DNA of 64,000 nt, taken from Sinobacterium caligoides. Its GTDB lineage: Bacteria; Pseudomonadota; Gammaproteobacteria; Pseudomonadales; Sinobacteriaceae. Location of the stretch: positions 220,947-284,946 of the forward strand of contig NZ_RKHR01000005.1 of NCBI RefSeq assembly GCF_003752585.1, given 5' to 3'. The notes under the pieces were generated by a model. The model saw only the letters and a program-made list of their open reading frames with translations. It was not told the DNA's origin and did not search any database. A program made the translations under genes and the position numbers. This document shows, piece by piece, positions 17,344 to 26,221 of the stretch (the stretch's first letter is position 1; each line of letters opens with the position of its first letter).

Positions 17344-18464
17344 GACGTTAAAACTACCCCGCTCTTATCATCCCATGAGATATAGACCTCATCCTCCCAG
17401 GTAATCGGTGTATCGCCATCACCTTCGATGCGACGATGACTGTTTGCCATCTGCACTAACGCGATAAAACCCGATTCAAGTTTGACATGGAAAATTGAGT
17501 GACTACCGAGGTACGCAATCTCTTCTACCAAACCCTTGGCCCAGTTTACTTTCTGCTCGGGCTTACTCTTCTCAATATGAATTTTCTCGGGACGAATAGC
17601 GTAGGCAATTTCCATCCCTTTATTACCGCTGACGCCGTGGCCAACATTGATCGGCGCCGATAAAGCATCGGCAGTAATTTCAACAAACGAAGGCTCGTCG
17701 ACAGTCAGCGTACCCTCAAAGATATTTGCTGAACCTATGAAGTTTGCGGTATAACGGCTATTAGGTTGCTCGTAAATCGTATGCGGCGAACCAATCTGAC
17801 GGATAACCCCCTTATGCATGATGCCTACTCGATCAGCCATGGTCATCGCCTCTTCCTGATCATGCGTTACCATGACACAGGTAACACCGACGTTTTCGAT
17901 AATATCGGCAATTTCTAGCTGCATACGCGTACGCAATTTCTTATCAAGCGCCCCCATAGGCTCATCAAGGAGTAGCAGCTTAGGCTCTTTAGCGAGGCTT
18001 CTGGCAAGAGCGACACGCTGGCGCTGCCCCCCAGACAGCTGATGAGGCTTACGCTTGGCAAACTTTGACATTTGCACCAAGCTCAACGCACTGGCAACCT
18101 TTTCTATGATAACGGCCTTGGGGAGTTTGTCTTGCTTAAGGCCAAAAGCAATATTTTGTTCCACTGTCATATGAGGGAACAGCGCATAGGATTGGAACAT
18201 CATATTAATGGGGCGCTGGTATGGTGGGGTATCAGCTAGATCTTCGCCGTTGAGAATAATTTTACCACTCGAAGGCAAATCGAAACCCGCCATCATGCGC
18301 AACAACGTTGACTTGCCGCAGCCGGAAGCCCCCAACAAGGCAAAGATCTCGCCTTGATATATTTTTAAATCCACCTTGTCTACCGCAGTAAAGTCGTCGA
18401 ACGTCTTAGAGACTTGCTGAATCTCCAAAGCAACTTGGCGTTGGTTACGAGAACCATCAGACAT
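17340..18464 (-). CDS. potG: Putrescine ABC transporter ATP-binding protein PotG
   Basis: 374 residues. ABC ATPase motifs in order: Walker A GASGCGKST (about 44-52), Q-loop MMFQSYALFPHM, signature LSGGQRQRVALARSL (about 143-157), Walker B LLLLDEPMGALD, and the switch histidine in VMVTHDQEEA. The C-terminal TOBE-type domain (about 240-374) is typical of PotA/PotG. It drives polyamine uptake with PotHI and the PotF proteins. A GAGAGGA ribosome site precedes it. A hairpin 14 bases and more upstream separates it from spuC. Confidence 0.94.
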   Translation of the reverse strand: MSDGSRNQRQVALEIQQVSKTFDDFTAVDKVDLKIYQGEIFALLGASGCGKSTLLRMMAGFDLPSSGKIILNGEDLADTPPYQRPINMMFQSYALFPHMTVEQNIAFGLKQDKLPKAVIIEKVASALSLVQMSKFAKRKPHQLSGGQRQRVALARSLAKEPKLLLLDEPMGALDKKLRTRMQLEIADIIENVGVTCVMVTHDQEEAMTMADRVGIMHKGVIRQIGSPHTIYEQPNSRYTANFIGSANIFEGTLTVDEPSFVEITADALSAPINVGHGVSGNKGMEIAYAIRPEKIHIEKSKPEQKVNWAKGLVEEIAYLGSHSIFHVKLESGFIALVQMANSHRRIEGDGDTPITWEDEVYISWDDKSGVVLTS

Positions 18465-18526
18465 CGTGTTTTCCTCTCACTTTATACCGTCAGTGACTAC
18501 GGCTTTGATTATTATCGTTGTGAAGC

Positions 18527-18550
18527 AAAACGCCCACTCGAAAGTGGGCG
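18527..18550 (-). terminator. Internal terminator or attenuator between spuC and potG
   Basis: A perfect 8-bp GC-rich stem (18531-18538 with 18543-18550) with a TTCG loop on the minus strand, followed by TTTT. It lies just 8 bases past the spuC stop inside a same-strand gene series, so it probably sets lower expression of the transporter than of the enzymes. Confidence 0.65.
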
Positions 18551-18557
18551 CTCATCG

Positions 18558-19931
18558 TTAATTCATGCCATGGCATTTGGCCACATGATCAAGGCTCGCC
18601 CGTGTGATTGTCATCATCTCATCAATTTCAGCATGGCTAATCACTAACGGAGGAGAGAACAGCATCGTATCCTCTGTAGCACGCAGCACCAGGCCGTTTT
18701 CCAGCGCATGTAATCGGCATAGTGTACCCGTTGCCCCTCTATCGGGAAAAAAGTCTCGTGATTGCTTGTCGGCACAAAGCTCTATCGCCCCCACTAACCC
18801 GACACTGCGAACCTCCCCCACTACAGGATGCTCAGCTAACAACTGCAACTGCTGACGGAAATACGCACCACTCCCACTGGCTGCCTCTTCAATCAATCCC
18901 TCATCTCTCAACGCCTTAATATTAGCAACGGCCACCGCTGCCGAAACCGGATGCCCCGAGTAAGTAAAGCCGTGATTGAAATCCCCCCCCTTCTCTACCA
19001 GCACATTGGCCACTTTATCAGAGACGATGACCCCGCCCATTGGCAGGTAACCCGACGTCATGCCCTTGGCAACAGACATCAAGTCAGGCTCGACACCGAA
19101 GTGCTCACACCCAAACCAGTGTCCTGTGCGGCCAAAGCCACAAATAACTTCATCACTCACCAACAAAATATTGTACTGACGGCAGATCCGTTGAATCTCC
19201 GGCCAGTAGCTTGCCGGCGGCACAATAACACCGCCAGCCCCCTGTATTGGCTCTGCAATAAAGGCGGCAACATTATCTTCACCCAGTTCTAAAATCTTCT
19301 GTTCTAACTGGCCAGCACGCTCAAGGCCAAACTCTTCTGGCGTCAGCTCTCCACCTTCCGCAAACCAATAAGGTTGATCGATGTGCTCAACATACTGCAT
19401 CGGCAGACCTTCGTCCTGCTTATGCATATACCCCATGCCACCAAGGCTAGCACCAGCAATCGTTGAACCATGATAAGCATTTTTCCTGCTGATAATGACC
19501 TTACGCGAAGGTTGCTCCTGACATTGCCAGTAACGACGCACCATCCGGACGACGGTATCATTAGACTCCGAGCCCGAGCCAGTAAAGAAAACATGATTAA
19601 ACTGTGGAGGCGTAACCTCTTTCAGCAAGGCTGCAAGCTCCGCTGCGGGAGCATTTGTGGTACCAAAAAAACTGTTATAATAAGGTAGCTGCTTCATTTG
19701 CTCTGCGGCAACCGCTGAGAGTTCGTCTCGTCCATAACCAAGGTTTACACACCACAAGCCCGCAAAACCGTCTAACGTTCTATGACCATCACTATCGTAG
19801 AGGTAAACACCTTCAGCTCTCTCGATGATGCGACTGCCGACCTGCTTCATCTCAGTCAAGTTACTAAAGGGGTGCAGATAATGATCACGATCCATTTTTT
19901 TTATTGTCGCATTATCGACTGGCTTAGTCAT
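18558..19931 (-). CDS. spuC: Putrescine-pyruvate aminotransferase (SpuC type)
   Basis: 457 residues, class III PLP aminotransferase. Motifs: GFAGLWCVNLGYGR (about 55-68), the PLP phosphate contacts TGSGSESNDT (about 115-124), AYHGSTIAGASLGG, the Asp of LLVSDEVICGFGRTG, and the PLP lysine in SVAKGMTSGYLPMGG. It closely follows the Pseudomonas SpuC pattern: transfer of an amino group from putrescine to pyruvate giving 4-aminobutanal. It is flanked by puuA (42-base gap) and potG. This gives a transamination route parallel to the gamma-glutamyl route of PuuA/PuuB/PuuD. Confidence 0.88.
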   Translation of the reverse strand: MTKPVDNATIKKMDRDHYLHPFSNLTEMKQVGSRIIERAEGVYLYDSDGHRTLDGFAGLWCVNLGYGRDELSAVAAEQMKQLPYYNSFFGTTNAPAAELAALLKEVTPPQFNHVFFTGSGSESNDTVVRMVRRYWQCQEQPSRKVIISRKNAYHGSTIAGASLGGMGYMHKQDEGLPMQYVEHIDQPYWFAEGGELTPEEFGLERAGQLEQKILELGEDNVAAFIAEPIQGAGGVIVPPASYWPEIQRICRQYNILLVSDEVICGFGRTGHWFGCEHFGVEPDLMSVAKGMTSGYLPMGGVIVSDKVANVLVEKGGDFNHGFTYSGHPVSAAVAVANIKALRDEGLIEEAASGSGAYFRQQLQLLAEHPVVGEVRSVGLVGAIELCADKQSRDFFPDRGATGTLCRLHALENGLVLRATEDTMLFSPPLVISHAEIDEMMTITRASLDHVAKCHGMN

Positions 19932-19973
19932 AACTTCCTCTAATTATTAATATTCAGTTACACTCGACACGAT

Positions 19974-21335
19974 CTAAACGTTGCGCAGTAGGTGCTCTCG
20001 CTCCCAGGGCGTAATGACACTGAAGAAATCTTCGTATTCTTTCTCTTTGATAGAGATATAAGATTTAACAAAACGCTCCCCCAATACCTCCTTCAACGCG
20101 TCACAAGACTGAAGCAGGCGTAACGCATATTCTAAGTTTCGAGGGATATCAAAATCTTCATCGTAAGCCGACCCCGTGATCGCCTCTGTTGGAGTAAGTT
20201 TTTCTTTCATCCCCAAGTAACCGCAGGCTAAGGTAACGGCCATAGCGATATAAGGGTTAGCATCAGCGCCGGGTAAACGATTTTCGATACGAGTACCACG
20301 ACGGTTTGCAATTGGAACACGCAGACCAACAGTACGATTATCTACGCCCCACTGTAAATTAATGGGGGCCGAATTATCACGCATAAAACGCCGATAAGAG
20401 TTAACGTTAGGCGCCGTTAAGGCCGTGGCTTTACGCAAATACTTCTGCAGCCCGCCAATATAATGATTAAAAGCCTCTGTATATTCTCCCGCCTTCTCGC
20501 CCGCAAAAATATTATCCCCCTGTAGGTCCTCAATACTTTGGTGAATATGCATCGCACTGCCGGACTGTTCGTCCATTGGCTTTGCCATGAAAGTGGCGTA
20601 GACATCGTGTCGCATCGCCGTCTCACGCAGCAAGCGTTTAAAAGTAAAGACCTCGTCTGCCAGAGTCAGCGGGTCACCGTGTTTAAAGTTTAATTCATAC
20701 TGCGCAGTGCCCGCTTCGTGAATTAGCGTATCAACGTCTAGCCCCATAACGTCACAGTGGCGATACATCTCCTCAAAAAGAGGGCCAAACTCGCTGACAG
20801 CCTCAACACTGTATGAAAGGCAGGCCGTCTCACGACGCCCGGAGCGTCCAACCGGTGGTTCAACAGACTGGTTAGGGTCGATGTTCTTCGCGACTAAATA
20901 AAATTCCATTTCTGGAGCCACGATTGGCTTTAGGCCTTCGGCTTCGTAGAGTGCAAGTACACGTTTGAGTACAGAGCGAGCCAAGATCGACGTTTCCTGC
21001 TGGTCGACATCATCGTGGATAATTTGTGCTGTTGCAGTCTCCCAGGGCACCTTGCGCAGACTTTTAACATCTGGATACATCACGATATCCGGCTCAACAC
21101 CATCGACGAGTTGATCCCAATTATCGCTCCACTCTCCATTGACCGTTTGCACAAACAAACTTTCAGGGAGTCGCATCCCCTCTTCATTAACAAAATGATC
21201 TGCGGGAATGATTTTACCGCGAGCATTTCCGGTTATATCAGGTACTAAACACTCAACATCCAGGATTTTATTTTTTTCCAACCAGGATTTTATTTCTAAC
21301 ATCGACATTGAAGCTACCTTATTAATTGATGACAT
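19974..21335 (-). CDS. puuA: Gamma-glutamylputrescine synthetase (PuuA/SpuB type)
   Basis: 453 residues of the glutamine synthetase superfamily. Metal and glutamate-binding blocks are present: APEMEFYLV (about 141-149), HEAGTAQYELNF (about 211-222), SAMHIHQS (about 263-270, the ammonia-site histidines) and NRRGTRIENRLPGADANPY split as NRRGTRIE and RLPGADANPY (about 348-366). It ligates glutamate to putrescine with ATP. The long N-terminal stretch before the fold (about 1-20) is typical of PuuA. It sits between puuD and spuC. Confidence 0.9.
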   Translation of the reverse strand: MSSINKVASMSMLEIKSWLEKNKILDVECLVPDITGNARGKIIPADHFVNEEGMRLPESLFVQTVNGEWSDNWDQLVDGVEPDIVMYPDVKSLRKVPWETATAQIIHDDVDQQETSILARSVLKRVLALYEAEGLKPIVAPEMEFYLVAKNIDPNQSVEPPVGRSGRRETACLSYSVEAVSEFGPLFEEMYRHCDVMGLDVDTLIHEAGTAQYELNFKHGDPLTLADEVFTFKRLLRETAMRHDVYATFMAKPMDEQSGSAMHIHQSIEDLQGDNIFAGEKAGEYTEAFNHYIGGLQKYLRKATALTAPNVNSYRRFMRDNSAPINLQWGVDNRTVGLRVPIANRRGTRIENRLPGADANPYIAMAVTLACGYLGMKEKLTPTEAITGSAYDEDFDIPRNLEYALRLLQSCDALKEVLGERFVKSYISIKEKEYEDFFSVITPWEREHLLRNV

Positions 21336-21381
21336 ATTTACGGCTTTATCAAACGAGCAAACAATACCCCCCTAGGGGAGG

Positions 21382-22158
21382 TCAGCTCTTTACACGTTGT
21401 GATAAACGCTGGCGACAGGCATCACCAAACGCACGAAAGATATCTGCGTAAGCTTTATGCTCTGCAAGTTTCCATTCGGGATGCCACTGCACTGCCAGAG
21501 TAAAAGCTTTTGCATCTGTCACGCTAATTGCCTCAACCAAACCATCCTCTGCACGGGCTTCTACGGTAAGCCCTTCCCCCAGCCGCTCAATACCTTGGCC
21601 GTGCAACGAGTTAACCATGAAGCGATCTGTCCCAACAACGTTGCGAAGACAGCCACCCGGGGCAACATCAACTGGGTGAAGAGGAGCGTACTGCTCGTCT
21701 AAGCTTTTATTGCCATCTTCTCGGTGGTCAAAAAAGCCCTCATTTTCGTGCACGCGATGAAAAAGGCTACCGCCATAAGCAACATTAATTTCTTGAAACC
21801 CACGACAGATACCTAAGATCGGCACCTCCTGTGCTACTAGTTGCGGGATCAGCGGTAGTGTTGCCGCGTCGCGCGCCGGGTCTTTCAACTCATTCTCAGG
21901 GGCCTCATCAGCGCCATAATGATGCGGCTCGATATTCGCGTAGGCCCCTGTCAACAACACCCCGTCAACGCGCGAGAGTAACGCCACTATGTCCTCGGAA
22001 TGCGGCAAGGCGGGGAGCACTAAAGGTATCGCTCCCGCCCCCTCGATGACAGCTTTTATGTATTTCTCACCCGCCATGTGGAAGGGGTGGACGCCTACCT
22101 GTTGGCGGTCTGCACAGACCAATACAAGGGGTTTTTCTGCTGTAGACATAATCGACAC
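21382..22158 (-). CDS. puuD: Gamma-glutamyl-GABA hydrolase (PuuD, class I amidotransferase-like)
   Basis: 258 residues of the C26 peptidase/glutamine amidotransferase fold. The nucleophile elbow ILGICRGFQEIN places the catalytic cysteine near residue 117. The His and Glu lie in LAVQWHPEWK (about 226-235). It removes glutamate from gamma-glutamyl-GABA to release GABA in the cytoplasm. It precedes puuA by 46 bases in the same operon. Either ATG at codon 1 or 4 could be used. Confidence 0.9.
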   Translation of the reverse strand: MSIMSTAEKPLVLVCADRQQVGVHPFHMAGEKYIKAVIEGAGAIPLVLPALPHSEDIVALLSRVDGVLLTGAYANIEPHHYGADEAPENELKDPARDAATLPLIPQLVAQEVPILGICRGFQEINVAYGGSLFHRVHENEGFFDHREDGNKSLDEQYAPLHPVDVAPGGCLRNVVGTDRFMVNSLHGQGIERLGEGLTVEARAEDGLVEAISVTDAKAFTLAVQWHPEWKLAEHKAYADIFRAFGDACRQRLSQRVKS

Positions 22159-22282
22159 CTATAAAACGTACTGCGGTTGTTTTTCTCTTTATGTCGATAC
22201 ACCTTACAATCGGTGTTTATTTTTTTCAACAGCCGTCACAATATAATCGATAAGGGAAGCCTAGCAGCCCAACACCACTTAC

Positions 22283-22307
22283 AAAAACGCCGACTCTTAG
22301 TCGGCGT
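22283..22307 (-). terminator. Rho-independent terminator after puuR
   Basis: Perfect 9-bp stem (22287-22295 with 22299-22307) with a 3-base loop, followed by a TTTTT run on the minus strand. It lies 60 bases past the puuR stop and before puuD, so puuR is a separate unit. Confidence 0.8.
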
Positions 22308-22366
22308 AATCAACACAGAGACTCGACTCTATTGAGGTGCAATCTCAAATAGCGTCTCTTTTTAGT

Positions 22367-22912
22367 TTAGAACGAAGGGGGAGTATTCGCACTGACGACC
22401 TCACAATCCTCATCGCCTATATTTCTAAAGCGGTGCGGTTTCTTACTGTCGAAATAATAGCCATCACCAGCTTCTAGCAGCTGTGTCTCACCATCGACCG
22501 TCAGTTCGAGCTGCCCCTTGAGCACATAGCCACCCTCTTCACCATCATGACTCAGCGTCTCCTCACCGGTATCAGTGCCCGCCTGGTAGGTCTCATGCAT
22601 AATAGACATCTGCCTATTGCTGCGATCAGCGCCAAGTAAAAGGTACTGAATACCTTCCGCCCCAAGATCTGGCTGCTCTCCTTGCCTATAGATAAACTGT
22701 TGATTTTCACTTGTGATATCAACAGCAAAGAATTCAGACAGAGACATCGGGATACCATCTAAGACTTTCTTCAACGAGCCTACGGAAGGACTAACGCGAT
22801 TCTGCTCAATTAACGAGATGGTGCTATTTGTTACACCAACTCGCTTAGCAAGTTCGCGCTGGGACAGCTTACACTCCGTCCTTATTTTTTTTAAACGTTC
22901 ACCAACATCCAC
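22367..22912 (-). CDS. puuR: PuuR-type transcriptional regulator (XRE HTH plus cupin)
   Basis: 181 residues from a GTG at 22912, chosen because a strong GAGAGGAG site lies just upstream and the protein then starts like other PuuR proteins (DVGERLKKIR). An ATG 12 codons upstream is possible. The HTH is at about 10-60 (LSQRELAKRVGVTNSTIS) and the cupin at about 105-175 (GEEGGYVLKGQLEL, then KKPHRFRN). In E. coli PuuR represses puu genes and is released by putrescine. Here it is divergent from bauA, and a dyad lies in the shared region. Confidence 0.87.
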   Translation of the reverse strand: MDVGERLKKIRTECKLSQRELAKRVGVTNSTISLIEQNRVSPSVGSLKKVLDGIPMSLSEFFAVDITSENQQFIYRQGEQPDLGAEGIQYLLLGADRSNRQMSIMHETYQAGTDTGEETLSHDGEEGGYVLKGQLELTVDGETQLLEAGDGYYFDSKKPHRFRNIGDEDCEVVSANTPPSF

Positions 22913-23256
22913 ACGACTTCTCCTCTCTCCGTCTCCATGCCTAAACAAGTCTTATAGCAAGCTAAAAAGGCAAAGAAAACATATATTCTCGACCAAAACA
23001 TTACGCCAAATAGGTTAATGGATACTACCTCAATGACTGTCAATTACATTGAACGGTCAGCGTAAAGTATATTATATCAAATATATTGTTTGTAAAATTT
23101 ATTAAACACACTTATGCTCACATCAAATCGCAGTAAACTCGCTAATATTTGCAGTACAGACACAATAACAGAGAAATTTGCTTAGTACCGCTTATAAAGC
23201 TATTAAATCTCAATAACAACAAGCTAATAGAGCATCGCCTTTTAAGGAGCATCACT
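22913..23256. other. Divergent puuR/bauA regulatory region
   Basis: About 340 bases without a gene. AT-rich. Contains a dyad at 23034-23059 and, just downstream of it, an AT-rich alternating stretch (about 23066-23090). Probably holds both promoters and the PuuR-type operators. Confidence 0.45.
23034..23059. promoter_or_regulatory. Candidate operator dyad for PuuR-like regulator
   Basis: Imperfect inverted repeat TGACTGTCAAT / ATTGAACGGTCA around a TAC spacer; one arm has a single-base insertion. It sits between puuR and bauA. Identity of the bound protein is inferred from position only. Confidence 0.35.
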
Positions 23257-24582
23257 ATGTCCAATCCATCAAACAACAAAACTCACATGGATGCTTACTG
23301 GATGCCGTTCACGGCAAACCGTCAATTTAAACAAACACCCCGCCTTCTTAAATCTGCTAAGGGTATGTTCTACACCTCTGACGACGATCGCCAGATTCTA
23401 GACGGTACTGCTGGCCTATGGTGCTGTAACGCAGGCCATAGCCGCAGCGAGATCACTCAGGCCGTCGCGCAACAGATCGAGACCCTAGATTACGCGCCAA
23501 GCTTCCAGCTGGGTCACCCTATCGCTTTCGAGCTCGCCAACCGTCTGGTGAGCCACGCCCCCGACGGCATCAACAAGGTCTTCTTCACCAACTCTGGCTC
23601 AGAATCGGTTGATACTGCATTAAAAATCGCCCTTGCCTATCACCGTATTCGCGGTGAAGCCAGCCGCACCCGCTTTGTGGGTCGTGAGAAGGGCTACCAC
23701 GGCGTTGGTTTTGGCGGCATTTCAGTCGGCGGGCTGGTCAACAACCGTAAGATGTTTGGCCCATTACTACCCGGTACAGACCACTTACCGCACACCCTAC
23801 GTATTGACTTAAATGCCTTCAGCCGCGGTCTACCAAAACACGGGGCCGACCTTGCTCAACGTCTTGAGGATATCGTCGCCCTGCATGATGCATCGACCAT
23901 TGCCGCCGTGATTGTCGAGCCACTACAGGGTTCTGCAGGTGTCGTTCTTCCCGCAGAAGGCTACCTACAAACACTGCGCGATATCTGTGACAAATACGGT
24001 ATGCTATTGATTTTCGATGAGGTTATCACCGGCTTCGGTCGTGTAGGCAATTGCTTTGCCAGCCAAGAGTTTGGCGTCACGCCAGACATTATCACCACCG
24101 CAAAAGGCCTTAGCAACGGCGCTGTACCCATGGGTGCTGTCTTCGTCAGCGAGAAAATTGAGCAGACATTCATGACTGGGCCGGAGGAAATGATCGAGTT
24201 CTTCCACGGCTACACCTATTCAGGCCACCCGGTTGCCTGTGCGGCAGCCCTAGCCTCTCTTGGCATTTATGAGCGCGACAAGTTGTTCAGTAAAGCACAC
24301 CAACTGGGTCAATACTTTGAAGACTCAGCTCACGCGCTGGCAGCTCTAGAGCACGTACGAGACATACGTAACTATGGCTTAGTCGCAGCGATCGATCTAG
24401 AAAGCCGCGAAGGTAAGCCTGGCGAGCGAGGCTACGAAGTTTTCACCGAATGCTTCCGACGCGGTTTGCTGGTACGAGTCACTGGCGACATCATCGCCCT
24501 AAGCCCCCCGCTAATCATTGAGAAAAGTCATATAGACCAACTATTTGGAACTCTGTCTGAAGTTATCGCGACCTGCAAGTAA
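23257..24582 (+). CDS. bauA: Beta-alanine:pyruvate transaminase-like omega aminotransferase (BauA type)
   Basis: 441 residues from ATG 23257, which has AAGGAGC 8 bases upstream; the open frame extends 36 codons further but without a site. Class III PLP enzyme: DGTAGLWCCNAGHSR (about 49-63), FTNSGSESVDTAL (about 109-121), the Asp in LLIFDEVITGFGR, and the lysine in TTAKGLSNGAVPMGA. BauA converts beta-alanine (a product of spermidine breakdown) to malonate semialdehyde. It is followed after 70 bases by mmsA, the enzyme for that product, and diverges from puuR. Confidence 0.88.
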   Translation: MSNPSNNKTHMDAYWMPFTANRQFKQTPRLLKSAKGMFYTSDDDRQILDGTAGLWCCNAGHSRSEITQAVAQQIETLDYAPSFQLGHPIAFELANRLVSHAPDGINKVFFTNSGSESVDTALKIALAYHRIRGEASRTRFVGREKGYHGVGFGGISVGGLVNNRKMFGPLLPGTDHLPHTLRIDLNAFSRGLPKHGADLAQRLEDIVALHDASTIAAVIVEPLQGSAGVVLPAEGYLQTLRDICDKYGMLLIFDEVITGFGRVGNCFASQEFGVTPDIITTAKGLSNGAVPMGAVFVSEKIEQTFMTGPEEMIEFFHGYTYSGHPVACAAALASLGIYERDKLFSKAHQLGQYFEDSAHALAALEHVRDIRNYGLVAAIDLESREGKPGERGYEVFTECFRRGLLVRVTGDIIALSPPLIIEKSHIDQLFGTLSEVIATCK

Positions 24583-24652
24583 TGCTATGCTCACTCGAGA
24601 GCGGTCACCCGATATTCGACAATGACACTTCACTTTTTAGATAGGTAAAAAC

Positions 24653-26152
24653 ATGACATCCATTACCGGTCACTTTATAAACGGTCAACATGCGACCTCA
24701 TCAGGCAACAACACTTGTGACGTTTTCAACCCGGCGACCGCTCAGGTCACGCATAAAGTTTCTCTCGCTACGGCTGAAGACTGCGATAAGGCAATTGCAA
24801 GTGCTACCGCAGCCGCTAATAGCTGGGCTTCGACGACACCACTAAATCGTAGCCGCGTGCTATTTCGTTTCAAAGCGCTGCTCGAGCAACATAGCGATGA
24901 GCTCGCTGCCATGATCACCGCTGAACACGGTAAGGTTTTCTCAGACGCCAAAGGTGAACTTACCCGAGGTCTAGAGGTGGTCGAATTTGCCTGCGGTATC
25001 CCCCACCTCATTAAAGGCGAGCACTCTACCGATGTAGGACGTGGAGTCGACTCTTACTCTCTAATGCAGCCACTCGGCGTTGTCGCCGGCATTACCCCCT
25101 TCAACTTCCCCGCCATGGTCCCCATGTGGATGTTCCCAGTTGCAATTGCCTGCGGCAACACTTTCATCCTCAAACCCTCGGAGCGCGACCCCTCCGTCGC
25201 CATGCGCATTGCAGAATTACTGACCGAAGCAGGCCTACCAAAGGGAGTATTCACCGTATTAAACGGTGACAAGTTTGCCGTCGACACTCTGATCCAACAC
25301 CCTGATGTTAGTGCGATTAGCTTCGTCGGCTCAACTCCTATCGCGCAATACATTTATGATGAATCCGCCAAATATGGCAAGCGTGCCCAGGCACTTGGTG
25401 GTGCCAAAAATCACATGGTGGTTATGCCTGATGCCGATATCGATGGCACAGTCAACGCACTGATGGGCGCGGCTTACGGTTCCGCGGGAGAGCGCTGCAT
25501 GGCTATCTCCGTCGCCGTCGCCGTCGGTGACGAGACTGCCGATGCACTCATCGAAAAGCTTACCCCCAAGGTAAAGGCACTCCGTATCGGCAACGGCATT
25601 GGTCACCAACAAGAGATGGAGATGGGCCCCCTCGTCAGCAAAGCACACCTCGATAAGGTAACTGGCTATGTCGATCAGGGTGTCGCTGAAGGGGCTGACC
25701 TTATCGTTGATGGGCGCAACATTGCAACCACGGATGGCGCGGAGGGTTTCTTTATCGGCGGCTGTCTTTTCGATAACGTTAAGCCGGGAATGCGTATCTA
25801 CCAAGAAGAGATCTTCGGCCCTGTGCTTGCCGTGGTAAGAGTTGAGACGCTAGAAGAAGCCATAGCGTTAATCAATAGCCATGAATACGCCAACGGCACC
25901 GCCATTTTCACCCGTGATGGTGGCGCCGCTAGAAACTATGCCAACCGTATTCACGTTGGCATGGTCGGTATCAACGTGCCGATTCCCGTACCCATGGCCT
26001 TCCACAGCTTTGGCGGTTGGAAACGCTCTGTTTTCGGACCACTTAACATGCATGGCAACGACGGCGTACGCTTCTATACTCGTATGAAAACGGTCACGCA
26101 GCGCTGGCCAGAAAACCTGCAAGCCGAGTTCACCATGCCGACGATGAAATAG
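24653..26152 (+). CDS. mmsA: CoA-acylating (methyl)malonate-semialdehyde dehydrogenase (MmsA/BauC)
   Basis: 499 residues, aldehyde dehydrogenase superfamily, MmsA branch. It has the NAD-site PFNFPAMVPMWMFP (about 149-162), ALGGAKNHMVVMPDAD (about 247-262, where most ALDHs have a catalytic Glu), and the nucleophile cysteine in GSAGERCMAISVAV (about 276-289). It converts malonate semialdehyde from BauA to acetyl-CoA plus CO2, or methylmalonate semialdehyde to propionyl-CoA. It is co-oriented with bauA and ends before a bidirectional terminator. Confidence 0.93.
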   Translation: MTSITGHFINGQHATSSGNNTCDVFNPATAQVTHKVSLATAEDCDKAIASATAAANSWASTTPLNRSRVLFRFKALLEQHSDELAAMITAEHGKVFSDAKGELTRGLEVVEFACGIPHLIKGEHSTDVGRGVDSYSLMQPLGVVAGITPFNFPAMVPMWMFPVAIACGNTFILKPSERDPSVAMRIAELLTEAGLPKGVFTVLNGDKFAVDTLIQHPDVSAISFVGSTPIAQYIYDESAKYGKRAQALGGAKNHMVVMPDADIDGTVNALMGAAYGSAGERCMAISVAVAVGDETADALIEKLTPKVKALRIGNGIGHQQEMEMGPLVSKAHLDKVTGYVDQGVAEGADLIVDGRNIATTDGAEGFFIGGCLFDNVKPGMRIYQEEIFGPVLAVVRVETLEEAIALINSHEYANGTAIFTRDGGAARNYANRIHVGMVGINVPIPVPMAFHSFGGWKRSVFGPLNMHGNDGVRFYTRMKTVTQRWPENLQAEFTMPTMK

Positions 26153-26170
26153 TCGAGCTAATCATAAGGC

Positions 26171-26204
26171 AATAAAAAGCCCAGCATATGCTGGGCTTTT
26201 TATT
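26171..26204. terminator. Bidirectional rho-independent terminator (mmsA / acuI)
   Basis: A perfect 34-base palindrome with a GC core (GCCCAGCA / TGCTGGGC) flanked by A and T runs on both sides. It lies between the convergent mmsA and acuI stops and should stop transcription from both. Confidence 0.9.
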
Positions 26205-26221
26205 GTTCAAGCAAAGTTAAT

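Noticed and set aside
21346-21380. Palindromic run of C and G just before puuA (around 21366-21377)
   Set aside because: Too short and simple to distinguish from chance; it may just hold the puuD-puuA junction signals.
25331-25804. 157-codon minus-strand frame inside mmsA
   Set aside because: Antisense shadow of a highly typical dehydrogenase.
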